The notes under the pieces were generated by a model. It saw nothing but the letters and a program-made list of their open reading frames with translations. It did no database searches and had not been told where the DNA came from. Positions 43,437 to 52,728 of a stretch of DNA of 64,000 bases are shown piece after piece. The stretch covers positions 3,782,001 through 3,846,000 of the forward strand of contig NZ_CP101989.1 of the NCBI RefSeq assembly GCF_024508275.1. Reading direction: 5' to 3'. Origin of the DNA: Cellulomonas wangsupingiae. Its GTDB lineage: Bacteria; Actinomycetota; Actinomycetes; Actinomycetales; Cellulomonadaceae. Within the stretch, counting starts at the first letter, position 1. Each line of letters begins with the position of its first letter. The translations under genes and the position numbers were made by a program.

Positions 43437-44765
43437 ATGACCCCGACCCCGACCGCGTCCGCAGGCTACGGCGTCCACTCCGAGGTGGGCAGGCTCCGCA
43501 AGGTGATGGTGTGCCGCCCCGGGCTCGCGCACCGCCGCCTGACGCCCACCAACAGCGACGAGCTGCTCTTCGACGACGTGCTGTGGGTGGAGAACGCCCA
43601 GCGCGACCACGCGGACTTCGTCGACAAGCTGGCGACGCGCGGCGTGGACGTGGTCGAGCTGCACGACGTGCTGGCAGCGACCCTGCAGCTCACGGGCGCC
43701 CGCGACTGGGTCCTGGACCGCAAGATCGTCCCCGAGCGGGTCGGCCTGGGCCTGGTCGACAGCACCCGGGCGTACCTGGAGTCGCTGACGCCCGCGCGCC
43801 TGGCCGAGCTGCTGATCGGCGGCCTCGCCACGTTCGACCTGCCCGACGAGTACCGCCCACCCGCCATCGGCCTGGCCCGCGAGTCCACCGGTGCGCGCGA
43901 GTACCTCATGCCGCCGCTGCCCAACACCCTCTACACGCGCGACACCACCTGCTGGCTCTACGGCGGCCTGACGCTCAACCCGCTCTACTGGCCGGCACGG
44001 CACGACGAGACGCTCATCTACCAGGCGATCTACCTGTACCACCCGGACTTCGTCGGGTCGCGGGTGTGGTGGGGCGACCCGGGCAGGGACTGGGGGCAGT
44101 CGACGTTCGAGGGCGGCGACATCATGCCCGTCGGTGACGGCGTGGTGCTCATGGGCATGAGCGAGCGGACGTCCCGGCAGGCGATCACGCAGGTCAGCGC
44201 CGCGCTGTTCGCCCAGGGCGCGGCCGAGCGGGTCGTCGTCGCCGGGATGCCGAAGCTGCGCGCCGCGATGCACCTGGACACGGTGTTCACGTTCGTCGAC
44301 CGGGACGTCGTCACGCTCTACCCGACGATCACGGACGCGGTCCACGCGTTCACCCTGCTGCCGTCCGACCGGGCGCCCGGGTTCGACGTCGTCGACGAGG
44401 GCTCGGCCGCCTTCACCGACGTCGTGGCCCGCGCCATGGGCCTGGACTCGCTGCGCACCATCGACACCGGCGGCGACGTCTACGAGTCCGAGCGCCAGCA
44501 GTGGGACTCCGGCAACAACGCCGTCGCGCTCGAGCCCGGCGTGGTGTTCACGTACGACCGCAACACCCTGACCAACACCCTGCTGCGCAAGGCCGGCATC
44601 GAGGTCATCACGATCGTCGGCGCCGAGCTGGGCCGCGGCCGCGGCGGCGGGCACTGCATGACGTGCCCGATCATCCGGGACCCGCTCGACGGGCACACCC
44701 GAGGTCCTGCGGCCACGTACCCGCCGGCCGAGGCGCAGGAGGTCCTCGACGCAGATCGACGATGA
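43437..44765 (+). CDS. arcA: Arginine deiminase
   Basis: A 442-residue enzyme hydrolysing arginine to citrulline and ammonia. Signatures: [17 protein letters not shown] at the start, [31 protein letters not shown] (substrate-binding acids), [13 protein letters not shown] (active-site His) and [13 protein letters not shown] with the nucleophile Cys407. GAAGGA precedes the ATG at 43437. ArcB (ornithine carbamoyltransferase) and ArcC (carbamate kinase) are not nearby, so energy yield would need genes elsewhere; alternatively the pair serves acid resistance. Confidence 0.96.
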   Translation: MTPTPTASAGYGVHSEVGRLRKVMVCRPGLAHRRLTPTNSDELLFDDVLWVENAQRDHADFVDKLATRGVDVVELHDVLAATLQLTGARDWVLDRKIVPERVGLGLVDSTRAYLESLTPARLAELLIGGLATFDLPDEYRPPAIGLARESTGAREYLMPPLPNTLYTRDTTCWLYGGLTLNPLYWPARHDETLIYQAIYLYHPDFVGSRVWWGDPGRDWGQSTFEGGDIMPVGDGVVLMGMSERTSRQAITQVSAALFAQGAAERVVVAGMPKLRAAMHLDTVFTFVDRDVVTLYPTITDAVHAFTLLPSDRAPGFDVVDEGSAAFTDVVARAMGLDSLRTIDTGGDVYESERQQWDSGNNAVALEPGVVFTYDRNTLTNTLLRKAGIEVITIVGAELGRGRGGGHCMTCPIIRDPLDGHTRGPAATYPPAEAQEVLDADRR

Positions 44766-44794
44766 CCGAGGTCCTCGTGGTGCCCGCGGCGACG

Positions 44795-44971
44795 TCAGGG
44801 CGTCGGGTCGTCGCCCGTCGGGTCGGACGGGTACAGCCGGCGCGTGCCGGTGTCCTGGTTGTCCCCGGGCGTCGGCTGGCCCTCGGCGCCGTGAGCCCCG
44901 GGCAGCGGCTGGTTCTCGGGGTCCTGCGTCTCGGGTCGCTGCGACGCGGGGTGGACGGTGTCCTCGCTCAT
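44795..44971 (-). CDS. Small disordered acidic protein
   Basis: A 58-residue protein starting MSEDTVHPASQRPETQDPEN, full of Pro, Gln, Asp and Gly, and without predicted structure. ATG at 44971 has GGTGG 4 bases upstream. No family known. It lies on the minus strand downstream of sodC (71 bases). Similar in style to the small protein at 32708. Confidence 0.55.
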   Translation of the reverse strand: MSEDTVHPASQRPETQDPENQPLPGAHGAEGQPTPGDNQDTGTRRLYPSDPTGDDPTP

Positions 44972-45041
44972 GGCACCACCCTGACCCGGTGCCGCGACGC
45001 CCGCCACCCGTGGCGCGACGGGCGGCGGGCGGCGGCGGGCG

Positions 45042-45686
45042 TCACTGCGCGAGCACCCCGCACACGATCCGGTCACCGGCGTCGCCCGTCTTGAGCGTCT
45101 GCTCGTCCGGGCCCGACGGCGCGTACCGCTCGGGGACGTGCGCGAAGTTGTCGCGGTCGGCATGGATCATCAGCGCCGTCCCGTCGTCGTCCAGCAGCTC
45201 CTCGACCGTGACGCCGTCGGTGCGGACCGTGACGTCCACCGAGCCCGACGAGTCCACCAGCAGCGACGGCAGGTCGCCGGGGTGCGCGCCGTGGTCGGAC
45301 ATGTCGCCGCCGACGTGCCCGCCGGCGGACAGGAAGTCGCCGACCTTCGCCGGGTCGGTGGGGTCGGCGCTGTCCGCTGCGCACTCCCCGACGGTGTGGA
45401 AGTGGAAGCCGTGGAAGCCCGGCGGCAGGCCCCCGGCCGCGACCTCGACCTGCACGGCGCCGTCGTCGTCCTCGACCCACGCGGTGCCGACCTGCTTGTT
45501 CTCCGCGTCGACGAGGGTCACCTCGATCTCGTCGTCGCCGTCGTCCGCCCCCGCCGGGGTCCTGGCGGACGTCGTGTTCTCCTCGGCGCTGATGAACTCC
45601 TCGTCCTGCTGGCCCGATGCCGTGCAGGCGGTCAGTGCCACGGCGGCGGTCACCGCCAGGAAGGTCGTCGTGAGAGTGCGTCGCAT
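45042..45686 (-). CDS. sodC: Cu/Zn superoxide dismutase, lipoprotein
   Basis: A 214-residue secreted enzyme that turns superoxide into peroxide and oxygen. The signal ends in lipobox ALTAC (Cys21), so it is tethered outside the membrane, as in mycobacterial SodC. Metal ligands are visible in FHGFHFHTVGEC, HVGGDMSDHGAHPGDLPSL and ALMIHADRDNFA; DRIVCGVLAQ holds the second disulfide Cys. No obvious operon with its neighbours. Confidence 0.93.
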   Translation of the reverse strand: MRRTLTTTFLAVTAAVALTACTASGQQDEEFISAEENTTSARTPAGADDGDDEIEVTLVDAENKQVGTAWVEDDDGAVQVEVAAGGLPPGFHGFHFHTVGECAADSADPTDPAKVGDFLSAGGHVGGDMSDHGAHPGDLPSLLVDSSGSVDVTVRTDGVTVEELLDDDGTALMIHADRDNFAHVPERYAPSGPDEQTLKTGDAGDRIVCGVLAQ

Positions 45687-45804
45687 GCTTCCCCCCGTCT
45701 CGTCGTCGGCCGTCCGTCCACCGTACGAAGGGCCCGTGCGGCGCGCGCGTCGAGGGGGACGCCCGGACGACGCTGTTCGGCATCCTGGACCGACCGGTTC
45801 GCCC

Positions 45805-45810
45805 TAGGCT
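45805..45810 (+). promoter_or_regulatory. -10 element (TAGGCT) before the hemerythrin gene
   Basis: TAGGCT is 9 bases before ATG 45820, with no Shine-Dalgarno between; probably leaderless or nearly so. Confidence 0.35.
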
Positions 45811-45819
45811 GCCCGGCAG

Positions 45820-46320
45820 ATGACCACCACCGGCCCGACGGGCACCCCCGACGCCTCCCGGCTCGTCGCCTGGGACCGTGAGCTGCGCGCCGTGCACACA
45901 CGGCTGCGCGACGCGCTGCGGATCGCGCGCGACGCCGTCGACGACGCGGCCGACGACGCCGCACCGTCGCGTGAGCTGCTGCTGTTCTGCACGGGGTTCT
46001 GCGCCGCTCTCGACGGGCACCACCGCGGCGAGGACCGCGTGGTGTTCCCCGGCCTGCTGGCCGTCGCGCCGCAGCTGCGGGACGTCGTCGACCAGCTGGT
46101 GCGCGACCACGCGATGCTGTCGCACCTGCTGGGTGAGCTGCAGCGGGCGGTGGACGCCCGCGAGGGGCCGGCGGCCCTGCACCGGCACCTCGACGGCATC
46201 GAGGCCGTCATGGAGACGCACTTCCGGTACGAGGAGAAGCGTCTGCTGCCCGTCCTGTCGGGGCTGGCGCTGGACGCGACGCCGCGCGACGCCCTCGGCC
46301 CGCTGGCGGACGAAGCGTGA
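45820..46320 (+). CDS. Hemerythrin-like domain protein
   Basis: A 166-residue four-helix protein. Candidate iron ligands follow the hemerythrin HHE pattern: HTRLRDAL at the N-terminus, LDGHHRGEDRVVFPGL in the middle, RDHAMLSHLL and METHFRYEEKRLLPVL. Such proteins bind a di-iron centre and sense or carry O2 or NO, or handle iron. It is divergent from sodC (133 bases apart), which may point to a shared oxidative-stress response, but no regulator site is seen. Confidence 0.88.
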   Translation: MTTTGPTGTPDASRLVAWDRELRAVHTRLRDALRIARDAVDDAADDAAPSRELLLFCTGFCAALDGHHRGEDRVVFPGLLAVAPQLRDVVDQLVRDHAMLSHLLGELQRAVDAREGPAALHRHLDGIEAVMETHFRYEEKRLLPVLSGLALDATPRDALGPLADEA

Positions 46321-46481
46321 CCTGCGCGCAACACGCCTGACACACCGGGCTCGTACCGTCGCCGCACCGTGGACACGGCGGGCGCACCCGCGCCACGCTG
46401 GGTCCACCCGGCTCACGAGGCCGCCCGACAGGCCGTGCCGACAGGCGCAGGACGCAACGCACGCGAGGGCAGGAGGCCGGG

Positions 46482-48716
46482 ATGTTCGACCACGTCGACC
46501 CGTTCATCGGCACCGACGCCACGGACCTGCCCGCGCCCAGCGGCCTGGCGGCCACGTGGTGGTCGCCCAAGCCGCAGGTCGGCAACACGCACCCGGGGGC
46601 GACGTACCCGTTCGGCATGGTGTCGGCGTGCGCGTACTCCGGGGCGTACCCGACGGGGTACGGGCGCTACGACCTGTCGACGGAGGGCCTGCCGCCGGTG
46701 CTGCACGACCGGCTCGTGGCCAGCGGGTTCACGCACTTCCAGCAGTCCGGGACGGGCGCGATCCGCAAGTACTACAACTACTTCCGCGTCACCCCCATGA
46801 TCAGCCCGCTCGACGACCTGGGCCGGACGTGGGAGATCGTCGACGAGGAGGCGCAGCCGGGCTACTACGCGGCGACGCTGTCCTCCGGGATCCGCGTTGA
46901 GATCACCGTGGGCCCCAAGTCGGCCGTGCACCGGTACACGTTCCCCGCGCACCACGACGCGCGCCTGGTCATCGACTTCTCGCTCGGCGGGCTCGACATC
47001 CCGTACGGCCGGACGATCCCGCTGCGGGCCCACCTGGGGTCCGTCAGCCCCGGGTGCGCGGAGGGCGAGATCGTCGTCGAGGGCGCGCCGCTGGCCGTGC
47101 GCGTCGAGTGCGACGCGCAGCAGTGGCGGCAGATGCTCTGGTACGACCGGCGCCTCATGCCCGGCGGCACGCGCCTCGACTTCGACCGCATCCGCCCCAC
47201 GACGCTGCGGCCGTTCGGCCTCATGTGGGCCGGGCCGACGGAGCCGGGGCAGGTCGTCGAGCTGCGGTTCGGCTTCTCGCTGCGCGGCGTCGAGCAGGCG
47301 ACCCAGAACCTGGAGCGCGAGTGCGGGCCGGACCCGCGGCGCTCGTTCGAGCGGCGACGCGCCACGACGCAGAGCGTGTGGCGCGAGCACCTCGGCAAGA
47401 TGCAGGTGGACACCCCGTCACCGGACAAGGCGACCGTCTTCGGCACCGCGCTCTACCACTCGCTGGTCAAGCCGTGCCTCGCGCCCGACGAGTCGCCCTT
47501 CTGGCCGACGCCCGGCCCGTTCGCGTTCGACCTGTCGACGATGTGGGACATCTACCGCACGCACCTGCCGCTGATGACGGCGCTGTTCCCCGAGCGGTCC
47601 GTCGAGCTCGCCAACGCGTTGCTGCAGATCGCCGAGGAGGAGGGCAACCTGCCCATCGGCTACCGCATGGCCCGCGGCGCGGACCGGTTCAGCCGGCAGG
47701 CGTCGGCGCTCGCGCACACGTTCCTCGCGGACCTGTGCGCGCTGGGTCTGCCGGGGGTCGACTGGGACTGGGCCCTGGTGCACATGCACGACGACCTGCG
47801 TCGCACGTACGGCGAGGAGTTCCTGCTGCACGGCCGCACGCACCCCGTCAGCCACACCCTCGACCTCGCGTTCGGGTACTGGTGCACGGCGATCGTCGCC
47901 GGGCGGGTCGGGGACCTGGCGCTCGTCGACCAGTTCGGCCCCCTGGCCGCGCGGTGGCGCAACGCGTACGACCCCGACACCGGGCTGCTGGTCGACTCGA
48001 CGTACTACGAGGGCGGGCGCTGGAACTACTCGTTCCGCCTCATGCACGACATGGCGTCGCGGATCGCGCTGGCCGGCGGCGACGACGCGTTCACGACGAT
48101 GCTCGACCGGTTCTTCGGCTTCGGCGCCGACCCCGTCAAGCAGCCAGGGCTGCACCCCGACGTCACGGAGATGGCCGCGGGGTACGCGCTGAACCGCTTC
48201 GAGGGCCTCAACAACGAGCCGGACATGGAGGCGCCCTGGGCGTACATGTACGCCGGGCGACCCGACCGCACGGCGCAGGTGGTCCACGACGCCGTGCAGC
48301 AGCAGTTCGGCACCGGCCGCGGCGGGCTGCCCGGCAACGACGACTCCGGCGGCCTGTCGTCCTGGTACGTGTGGGCGAGCCTGGGGCTGTTCCCCGTCGC
48401 GGGGCAGAACCTGTACCTGCTCAACACGCCCGCGTGGCGCGAGGCCCGCATCGACGTGGGCGGGCGGCCGCTGACGGTCGAGACGACCGGCTTCGTCGAG
48501 CCCGAACCCGGGGGGCCTCCGCAGCACGTGCAGTCCGTCCACCTGGACGGCGTCCCGCTGGACCGCCCGTTCCTCACCGGCGGCGAGCTGCACGCCGGCG
48601 GTCGCCTGCTCATCGGCCTCGGCCCGGAACCGTCGGCCTGGGGCACGCGTCACCGACCACCCAGCGCCCCGGCGCCGCACGTCGACGTCCCCCTCCCCCG
48701 CCTCACCCTCCCTTGA
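46482..48716 (+). CDS. GH92 family alpha-mannosidase
   Basis: A 744-residue glycoside hydrolase. It opens MFDHVDPFIGT (the GH92 start is usually VNPFIGT), followed by THPGATYPFGMVSAC, SGFTHFQQSGTG, GFNNEPDM-type residues (LNNEPDMEAPWAYMY) and GLPGNDDSGGLSSWYVWASL, hallmark blocks of Ca2+-dependent exo-alpha-mannosidases. There is no signal peptide, unlike most GH92 enzymes, so it should act in the cytoplasm on imported manno-oligosaccharides or on glycolipids. AGGAGG at 46471 precedes the ATG. The GT4 glycosyltransferase follows after 139 bases. Confidence 0.95.
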   Translation: MFDHVDPFIGTDATDLPAPSGLAATWWSPKPQVGNTHPGATYPFGMVSACAYSGAYPTGYGRYDLSTEGLPPVLHDRLVASGFTHFQQSGTGAIRKYYNYFRVTPMISPLDDLGRTWEIVDEEAQPGYYAATLSSGIRVEITVGPKSAVHRYTFPAHHDARLVIDFSLGGLDIPYGRTIPLRAHLGSVSPGCAEGEIVVEGAPLAVRVECDAQQWRQMLWYDRRLMPGGTRLDFDRIRPTTLRPFGLMWAGPTEPGQVVELRFGFSLRGVEQATQNLERECGPDPRRSFERRRATTQSVWREHLGKMQVDTPSPDKATVFGTALYHSLVKPCLAPDESPFWPTPGPFAFDLSTMWDIYRTHLPLMTALFPERSVELANALLQIAEEEGNLPIGYRMARGADRFSRQASALAHTFLADLCALGLPGVDWDWALVHMHDDLRRTYGEEFLLHGRTHPVSHTLDLAFGYWCTAIVAGRVGDLALVDQFGPLAARWRNAYDPDTGLLVDSTYYEGGRWNYSFRLMHDMASRIALAGGDDAFTTMLDRFFGFGADPVKQPGLHPDVTEMAAGYALNRFEGLNNEPDMEAPWAYMYAGRPDRTAQVVHDAVQQQFGTGRGGLPGNDDSGGLSSWYVWASLGLFPVAGQNLYLLNTPAWREARIDVGGRPLTVETTGFVEPEPGGPPQHVQSVHLDGVPLDRPFLTGGELHAGGRLLIGLGPEPSAWGTRHRPPSAPAPHVDVPLPRLTLP

Positions 48717-48740
48717 GGCGAGGGCCGGATCGCCCCCTCA

Positions 48741-48800
48741 CCGCGAGAGGTCGTTCCAGCCCCACCCCCAGCCCTCCCCGCGAGAGAGCAATCCAGTCAC
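48741..48800 (+). repeat. Dispersed promoter-proximal element, copy B
   Basis: The strong copy at 48778-48800 reads CCGCGAGAGAGCAATCC plus AGTCAC. A weaker one at 48741 (CCGCGAGAGGTCGTTCCAG) lies 37 bases before it. Orientation relative to the gene at 48856 is the same as for copy A relative to its permease. Confidence 0.6.
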
Positions 48801-48855
48801 ACCCCCGCTTCCCCGACCGGGCGATCCCGCCCCGACCGACCGAGAGGACGACGCC

Positions 48856-50160
48856 GTGGACCTCACCGCCGCCCGCCCCGACCGCCGCCTGGTCATCGTC
48901 GTGCGCGCCGACCCGGTGATCTGCGGTCACTCGGGCGAGGCCCGCAACCTCGCCGAGGCCGCGCTGCACCGCGGGTTCGACGACGTCCGCATCGTGACGT
49001 GGCCGATCGACCGGCTGCAGCAGGCGGGCCTGCCCCTCAAGCCGCTGGACAGCGTGACGCCGTACTCCCCGGGCATCGTCGTCGAGCGGCCCGCGCCCAT
49101 CGGCGACTACAAGGTGCCCGACGGCCGCTACCTGGCCGGCCTGACGGGCCGCCTCGTCGAGCTGTTCACCGACGCCGTCCCGACCGTCGCCATGTCGCTG
49201 TACCTGTCCCCCCACGCCACGGCCATCGCCGACGCCGTCGCGGTCGCCCGCCGCACGGGCCTGCCCGTGGACGTCGTGACGATCGCCGAGGCGGTCGGGT
49301 CCGACGTGACGAACGTCGTGCGCGCGTGCGTCGAGAACGACCAGTTCGGTGCCGCCGCGCACGTGCTCGCGCAGTACCTGTCGCACGACGTGGTCCTCGC
49401 GGTGTCGCAGTACACCCGCGACCTCGTCGTCACCGAGGCCACCGCGATCGACGCCCGGCACGGCACGCGCTTCGCCGACCAGTGCCGCGAGCGCATCAAC
49501 GTCTCCTACCCCGCGATCGACGTGGGCGCGTACCTGGCCCGCGACGAGGACGAGACCGACCGCGTGCTGGCCGACCGCGGCCTGACGCGCGACGGGTACG
49601 TGCTGTTCCTGTCCCGCCTCGCGCACGCCAAGGGCGTCGACGACCTCATCGACGGCTACGTGCGCTCCGGTGCGCCCGCCGCGGGCCGCCGCCTGGTGAT
49701 CGCCGGCAACGGGCCGCAGGCCGCCGAGCTGCGCGCGCACGCCGCGCGCACCCCCGTGGCCGACCTCATCACCTTCCTCGACGACGTCCCCGACGACGAG
49801 AAGGGCCACCTCATGGCCGGCTGCACGGCCTTCGTGCTGCCGTCCAAGCCGCGCCCGGAGTTCATCGAGACGTTCGGCATCGCGCTGGTCGAGAAGATGC
49901 TGTCCGGCGGCGGGCCCGTCATCACGACCGTCACCGGCGGGATCGGCGAGGCCGTCGGCGACACCGCGATCATCGTCCCGGTCGACGACCCCGACGCCAT
50001 CGCCGCCGCGATCGACGACGTGCTGGCGATGGACCGCGCGGAGCGGGCCGCGTGGGCCGAGCGGGCGCGGGAGTACGCGCTGCGGTTCGACCGCGGGGTG
50101 GTGCTCGACCGGATCCTGGAGCGGGTCGCGTCGGTGACCTGGGCGCCTGCGCTGGCGTAG
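48856..50160 (+). CDS. GT4-family glycosyltransferase
   Basis: A 434-residue enzyme with a GTG start. The GT-B fold is clear: N-terminal donor-free domain with VICGHSGEARNLAEAAL, then DGYVLFLSRLAHAKGVDDL, RRLVIAGNGPQAAEL and the GT4 signature PEFIETFGIALVEKMLSGGG (Glu-x7-Glu). It would move an activated sugar such as GDP-mannose or UDP-glucose to an acceptor, in the cytoplasm. A purine-rich GAGAGGACGACGCC lies before the start. The GH92 mannosidase upstream suggests mannose as the sugar, but this is inference. Confidence 0.9.
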   Translation: MDLTAARPDRRLVIVVRADPVICGHSGEARNLAEAALHRGFDDVRIVTWPIDRLQQAGLPLKPLDSVTPYSPGIVVERPAPIGDYKVPDGRYLAGLTGRLVELFTDAVPTVAMSLYLSPHATAIADAVAVARRTGLPVDVVTIAEAVGSDVTNVVRACVENDQFGAAAHVLAQYLSHDVVLAVSQYTRDLVVTEATAIDARHGTRFADQCRERINVSYPAIDVGAYLARDEDETDRVLADRGLTRDGYVLFLSRLAHAKGVDDLIDGYVRSGAPAAGRRLVIAGNGPQAAELRAHAARTPVADLITFLDDVPDDEKGHLMAGCTAFVLPSKPRPEFIETFGIALVEKMLSGGGPVITTVTGGIGEAVGDTAIIVPVDDPDAIAAAIDDVLAMDRAERAAWAERAREYALRFDRGVVLDRILERVASVTWAPALA

Positions 50161-50353
50161 CCGCCGGCCGGACCCTGCACGCGGGCCCGGGTGGCAGGCC
50201 GCCCGCCGGGGGTGTCGGGACCCGCACACGTCCGGCCGCGGACTTTGTCCACAAACGGGGCACACCGGACACCGCCGCGTGCCACGATCTTGCCTGGTCG
50301 TGCAGGAGCCGCGAGCCGGCCGGCTCGCCCCACGACCGCTCCGGAGGTCTCCT

Positions 50354-51178
50354 GTGTCGCCGTTCCGCCGTGCCATCACCGCACCCGCCGCCGTCGTCCT
50401 GCTGTGCGCCCTGACGGCGTGCGGAGGATCGACCGGCGCGTCGGACACCACGCCGACCCCGTCGGCGTCCGCCGCGGCCGAGGAGAGCCCCACCCCCGAG
50501 CCCGCGTCCACGACGCTCACGGCGGACAACTTCATCCGCACGATCGTCGACGCGCAGGTGGCGGCCTCGAGCTACGACTTCGTGATGGAGATGACGAGCG
50601 AGGGCCAGGTCGCCGGCATGGACGGCTCGGTGCACCTCGGGGGTGACGCGCCGTCGCTCGCCCTGAACATGAACATGCCGGAGATGCCGGGCATGAGCAT
50701 CCGCTCGACCGGTGGCATGACGTACGTCAGCCTGGGTGAGCTCACGGGTGGCAAGTTCGTCGAGGTCGACCCCTCCGACACGTCCAACCCGCTCAGCCAG
50801 GGGTTCGCGGAGGCCATGGAGGAGGTCGACCCCACCATGGGGCTCGAGGGCCAGGAGGCCGCCATCGTCAGCGTCACGCCGGTCGGTGAGCCCGAGGTCG
50901 TCGACGGTGTCGAGCTGCAGACGTACGACGTCGTGGTCGACCCGTCGAAGATGCCGGAGGAGATGGCGGCGCTCGAGGCCGACCTGCCGCCGGGCACGGA
51001 GGTGCCCGCGACGCTCTCGTACGCCTACCAGGTGGGGGACGACGGCCTCGTCCGCAAGGTGACCTTCGACATCATGGGCATCCAGTCCACGATGTCGTTC
51101 ACCAACTGGGGCGCCGCGGCGCCCGTACAGGCGCCGACGGCCGAGGAGATCTCGACCGAGAACCCGTTCGCCGGCTGA
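50354..51178 (+). CDS. LppX/LprG-like lipoprotein
   Basis: A 274-residue lipoprotein. GTG 50354 has GGAGG 5-6 bases upstream. The signal ends in ALTAC (Cys24), followed by a Thr/Ser/Pro linker. The mature domain has the LppX_LprAFG-type repeat of strands (SYDFVMEMTSEGQVAGMDGS, MTYVSLGELTGGKFVEVD) and a conserved Met-rich part (LNMNMPEMPGMSIRSTGG). Proteins of this group bind lipid or glycolipid at the membrane. Ends just before a strong bidirectional hairpin. Confidence 0.8.
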   Translation: MSPFRRAITAPAAVVLLCALTACGGSTGASDTTPTPSASAAAEESPTPEPASTTLTADNFIRTIVDAQVAASSYDFVMEMTSEGQVAGMDGSVHLGGDAPSLALNMNMPEMPGMSIRSTGGMTYVSLGELTGGKFVEVDPSDTSNPLSQGFAEAMEEVDPTMGLEGQEAAIVSVTPVGEPEVVDGVELQTYDVVVDPSKMPEEMAALEADLPPGTEVPATLSYAYQVGDDGLVRKVTFDIMGIQSTMSFTNWGAAAPVQAPTAEEISTENPFAG

Positions 51179-51186
51179 GGCCGGCG

Positions 51187-51234
51187 GGACCTGGCCCGCG
51201 TGGCCGGACCCGTCACAGCACGCGGGCCAGGTCC
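51187..51234. terminator. Bidirectional terminator between convergent genes
   Basis: GGACCTGGCCCGCGTG, a 16-base loop, and CACGCGGGCCAGGTCC form a perfect 16-bp stem. It starts 9 bases after the lipoprotein stop. Its right arm covers the last codons of the LLM gene, so it is likely used by the plus-strand gene and possibly in both directions. Confidence 0.7.
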
Positions 51235-52172
51235 TCGAGCGCCGCGACCGGGTCGGGACCGGTCGGGAAGAGCACGCAGGTGGTAGCGCCGGCCTCCCCG
51301 CGTGCGGCGATCCGCTCGCGCACCCCGGTGGGGGTCCCGGCGAGCGAGAGCTCGCGCACCCACGCGTCGGGCAGGGCGGCCGCGAACTCGTCGGGGGACG
51401 CGCAGCCGGCGCGCAGGGCCGCCAGCTCGTCGGCGAACGGCAGCGGCGCGACGTGCGGCGCCCAGTCGGGCTCGCCGATCCACGCCAGTCCGGGGCGGGC
51501 GCGGTCGAGCGCGCGTGCCTCGTCGTCGTCGACGGCAGCGACGTCGTACGTGACGACGCGAGGCGGGGCGGGCGCCGCGACCTGCTCGACCGCCGCGCGC
51601 ACGTACGCGGGCGCGCAGGGCTCGGCCAGCACCACCCCGTCGGCGACGCGTCCCGCCGCGGCCAGGGACCGGGGGCCGCGCACGCCCAGCAGCACGTCGG
51701 GCACGACGTCCGGCACCGACGACGGGTCGAGCGCCACCCCGTCGAGCACGACCGCCGCGCCCGGCGCGGTCGTCACCGTCTCCCCGCGCAGCAGCGCCCG
51801 CAGCGCGACGGTGTACTCCTCGAGGTACGTGAGCGGACGCGCGGGCCACCGGCCCACCGACCGCATCCAGTCCGGCATGCCGTGACCGACGCCGAAGGTC
51901 ATGCGACCGGGGAACATCCGCGCGAGGGTCGCCGCGTCCATCGCCGCGAACGCGACGTCCCGTGCGGCGGCGGGCAGGATGCCGATGCCGACACCGATGC
52001 GCTCGGTGGCCGCGAGCACGGCCGCCGCCTGCGCGGCACCGCCGCGGAAGCCCAGGTCCTCCACCACCCACAGCTCGTCGAAGCCGAGGGCCTCGGCACG
52101 GCGGGCGTGCTCGAGCACACGGTCGGCGGGCAGGTCACGTGGCAGGAGCACCCCGAGGGACGTCGTCGTCAT
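51213..52172 (-). CDS. LLM-class flavin (F420 or FMN)-dependent oxidoreductase
   Basis: A 319-residue luciferase-like monooxygenase fold. Blocks: SLGVLLPRDLPADRVLEHAR, FDELWVVEDLGFRGGAAQ, IGVGIGILPAAARDVAFAAM, RMTFGVGHGMPDWMRSVG and VLLGVRGPRSLAAAGRVADG. In actinobacteria this class commonly uses coenzyme F420, but the cofactor cannot be told from the sequence. ATG 52172 fits the family N-terminus; the longer form to 52244 is Arg/Ala-rich and unlikely. Substrate unknown. Confidence 0.87.
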   Translation of the reverse strand: MTTTSLGVLLPRDLPADRVLEHARRAEALGFDELWVVEDLGFRGGAAQAAAVLAATERIGVGIGILPAAARDVAFAAMDAATLARMFPGRMTFGVGHGMPDWMRSVGRWPARPLTYLEEYTVALRALLRGETVTTAPGAAVVLDGVALDPSSVPDVVPDVLLGVRGPRSLAAAGRVADGVVLAEPCAPAYVRAAVEQVAAPAPPRVVTYDVAAVDDDEARALDRARPGLAWIGEPDWAPHVAPLPFADELAALRAGCASPDEFAAALPDAWVRELSLAGTPTGVRERIAARGEAGATTCVLFPTGPDPVAALEDLARVL

Positions 52173-52263
52173 GCGGGCCATCCTCGCGCGTCGCGCCGCC
52201 GGGTCGCTCGGCCGGACCGCGCTCCGCGCGACGGCGGCGACCACCGCGACCCTGACCGCCCGC

Positions 52264-52560
52264 TCACGGCCCCATCCGGCGGTGCTCGACCACGAGCGCC
52301 CCGACCAGACCCACCACGAGCAGGCCGAGCGGGATGCTCACGGCGATCCAGCCGGCGGTCGAGGTGACCATGTTGCCGACCACGGCGACCAGCAGCAGGG
52401 CCCACAGCACGACGCGCAGCGGACGCCCGAGGGCGGCGGCGGGGTCGGCCGCCGGCGTGGTCGGCGCGGTGGCGGGGACGGTGTCGGCGTCGGTGACGCG
52501 GGCGTCGGTGAAGACGGTGTCGGTGAAGACGGTGTCGGTGAAGGCGTCGGGACCGGTCAT
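52264..52560 (-). CDS. Small two-helix membrane protein with TDTVF repeats
   Basis: A 98-residue protein. Its N-terminus contains TDTVFTDTVFTDARVTD, encoded by a tandem 15-base repeat at 52508-52537. Two membrane helices follow (VLWALLLVAVVGNMVTS and WIAVSIPLGLLVVGLVGALV). AGGAG lies 7 bases before ATG 52560. Divergent from the kinase at 52729, so it may be a target of that system; function unknown. Confidence 0.7.
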   Translation of the reverse strand: MTGPDAFTDTVFTDTVFTDARVTDADTVPATAPTTPAADPAAALGRPLRVVLWALLLVAVVGNMVTSTAGWIAVSIPLGLLVVGLVGALVVEHRRMGP

Positions 52561-52704
52561 CGTGGGGCTCCTGGGGTGTGTCGGGATGATGCTGACGACG
52601 CTACGGACCGGCCCCCTGCCGCCACGATCCAGCCCGCCACCCAACCGAGGTGCAGCAGGCTGTACTTCCTGCCCGCCCGGCCCCGCAGCACGCCGGGGGT
52701 GCCC

Positions 52705-52710
52705 TAGGGT
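52705..52710 (+). promoter_or_regulatory. -10 element (TAGGGT) of the kinase/regulator operon
   Basis: TAGGGT lies 18 bases before the ATG at 52729, giving a very short leader that still holds the GAGGAGG ribosome site. Confidence 0.4.
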
Positions 52711-52728
52711 CGCGGTCGAGGAGGTGCC

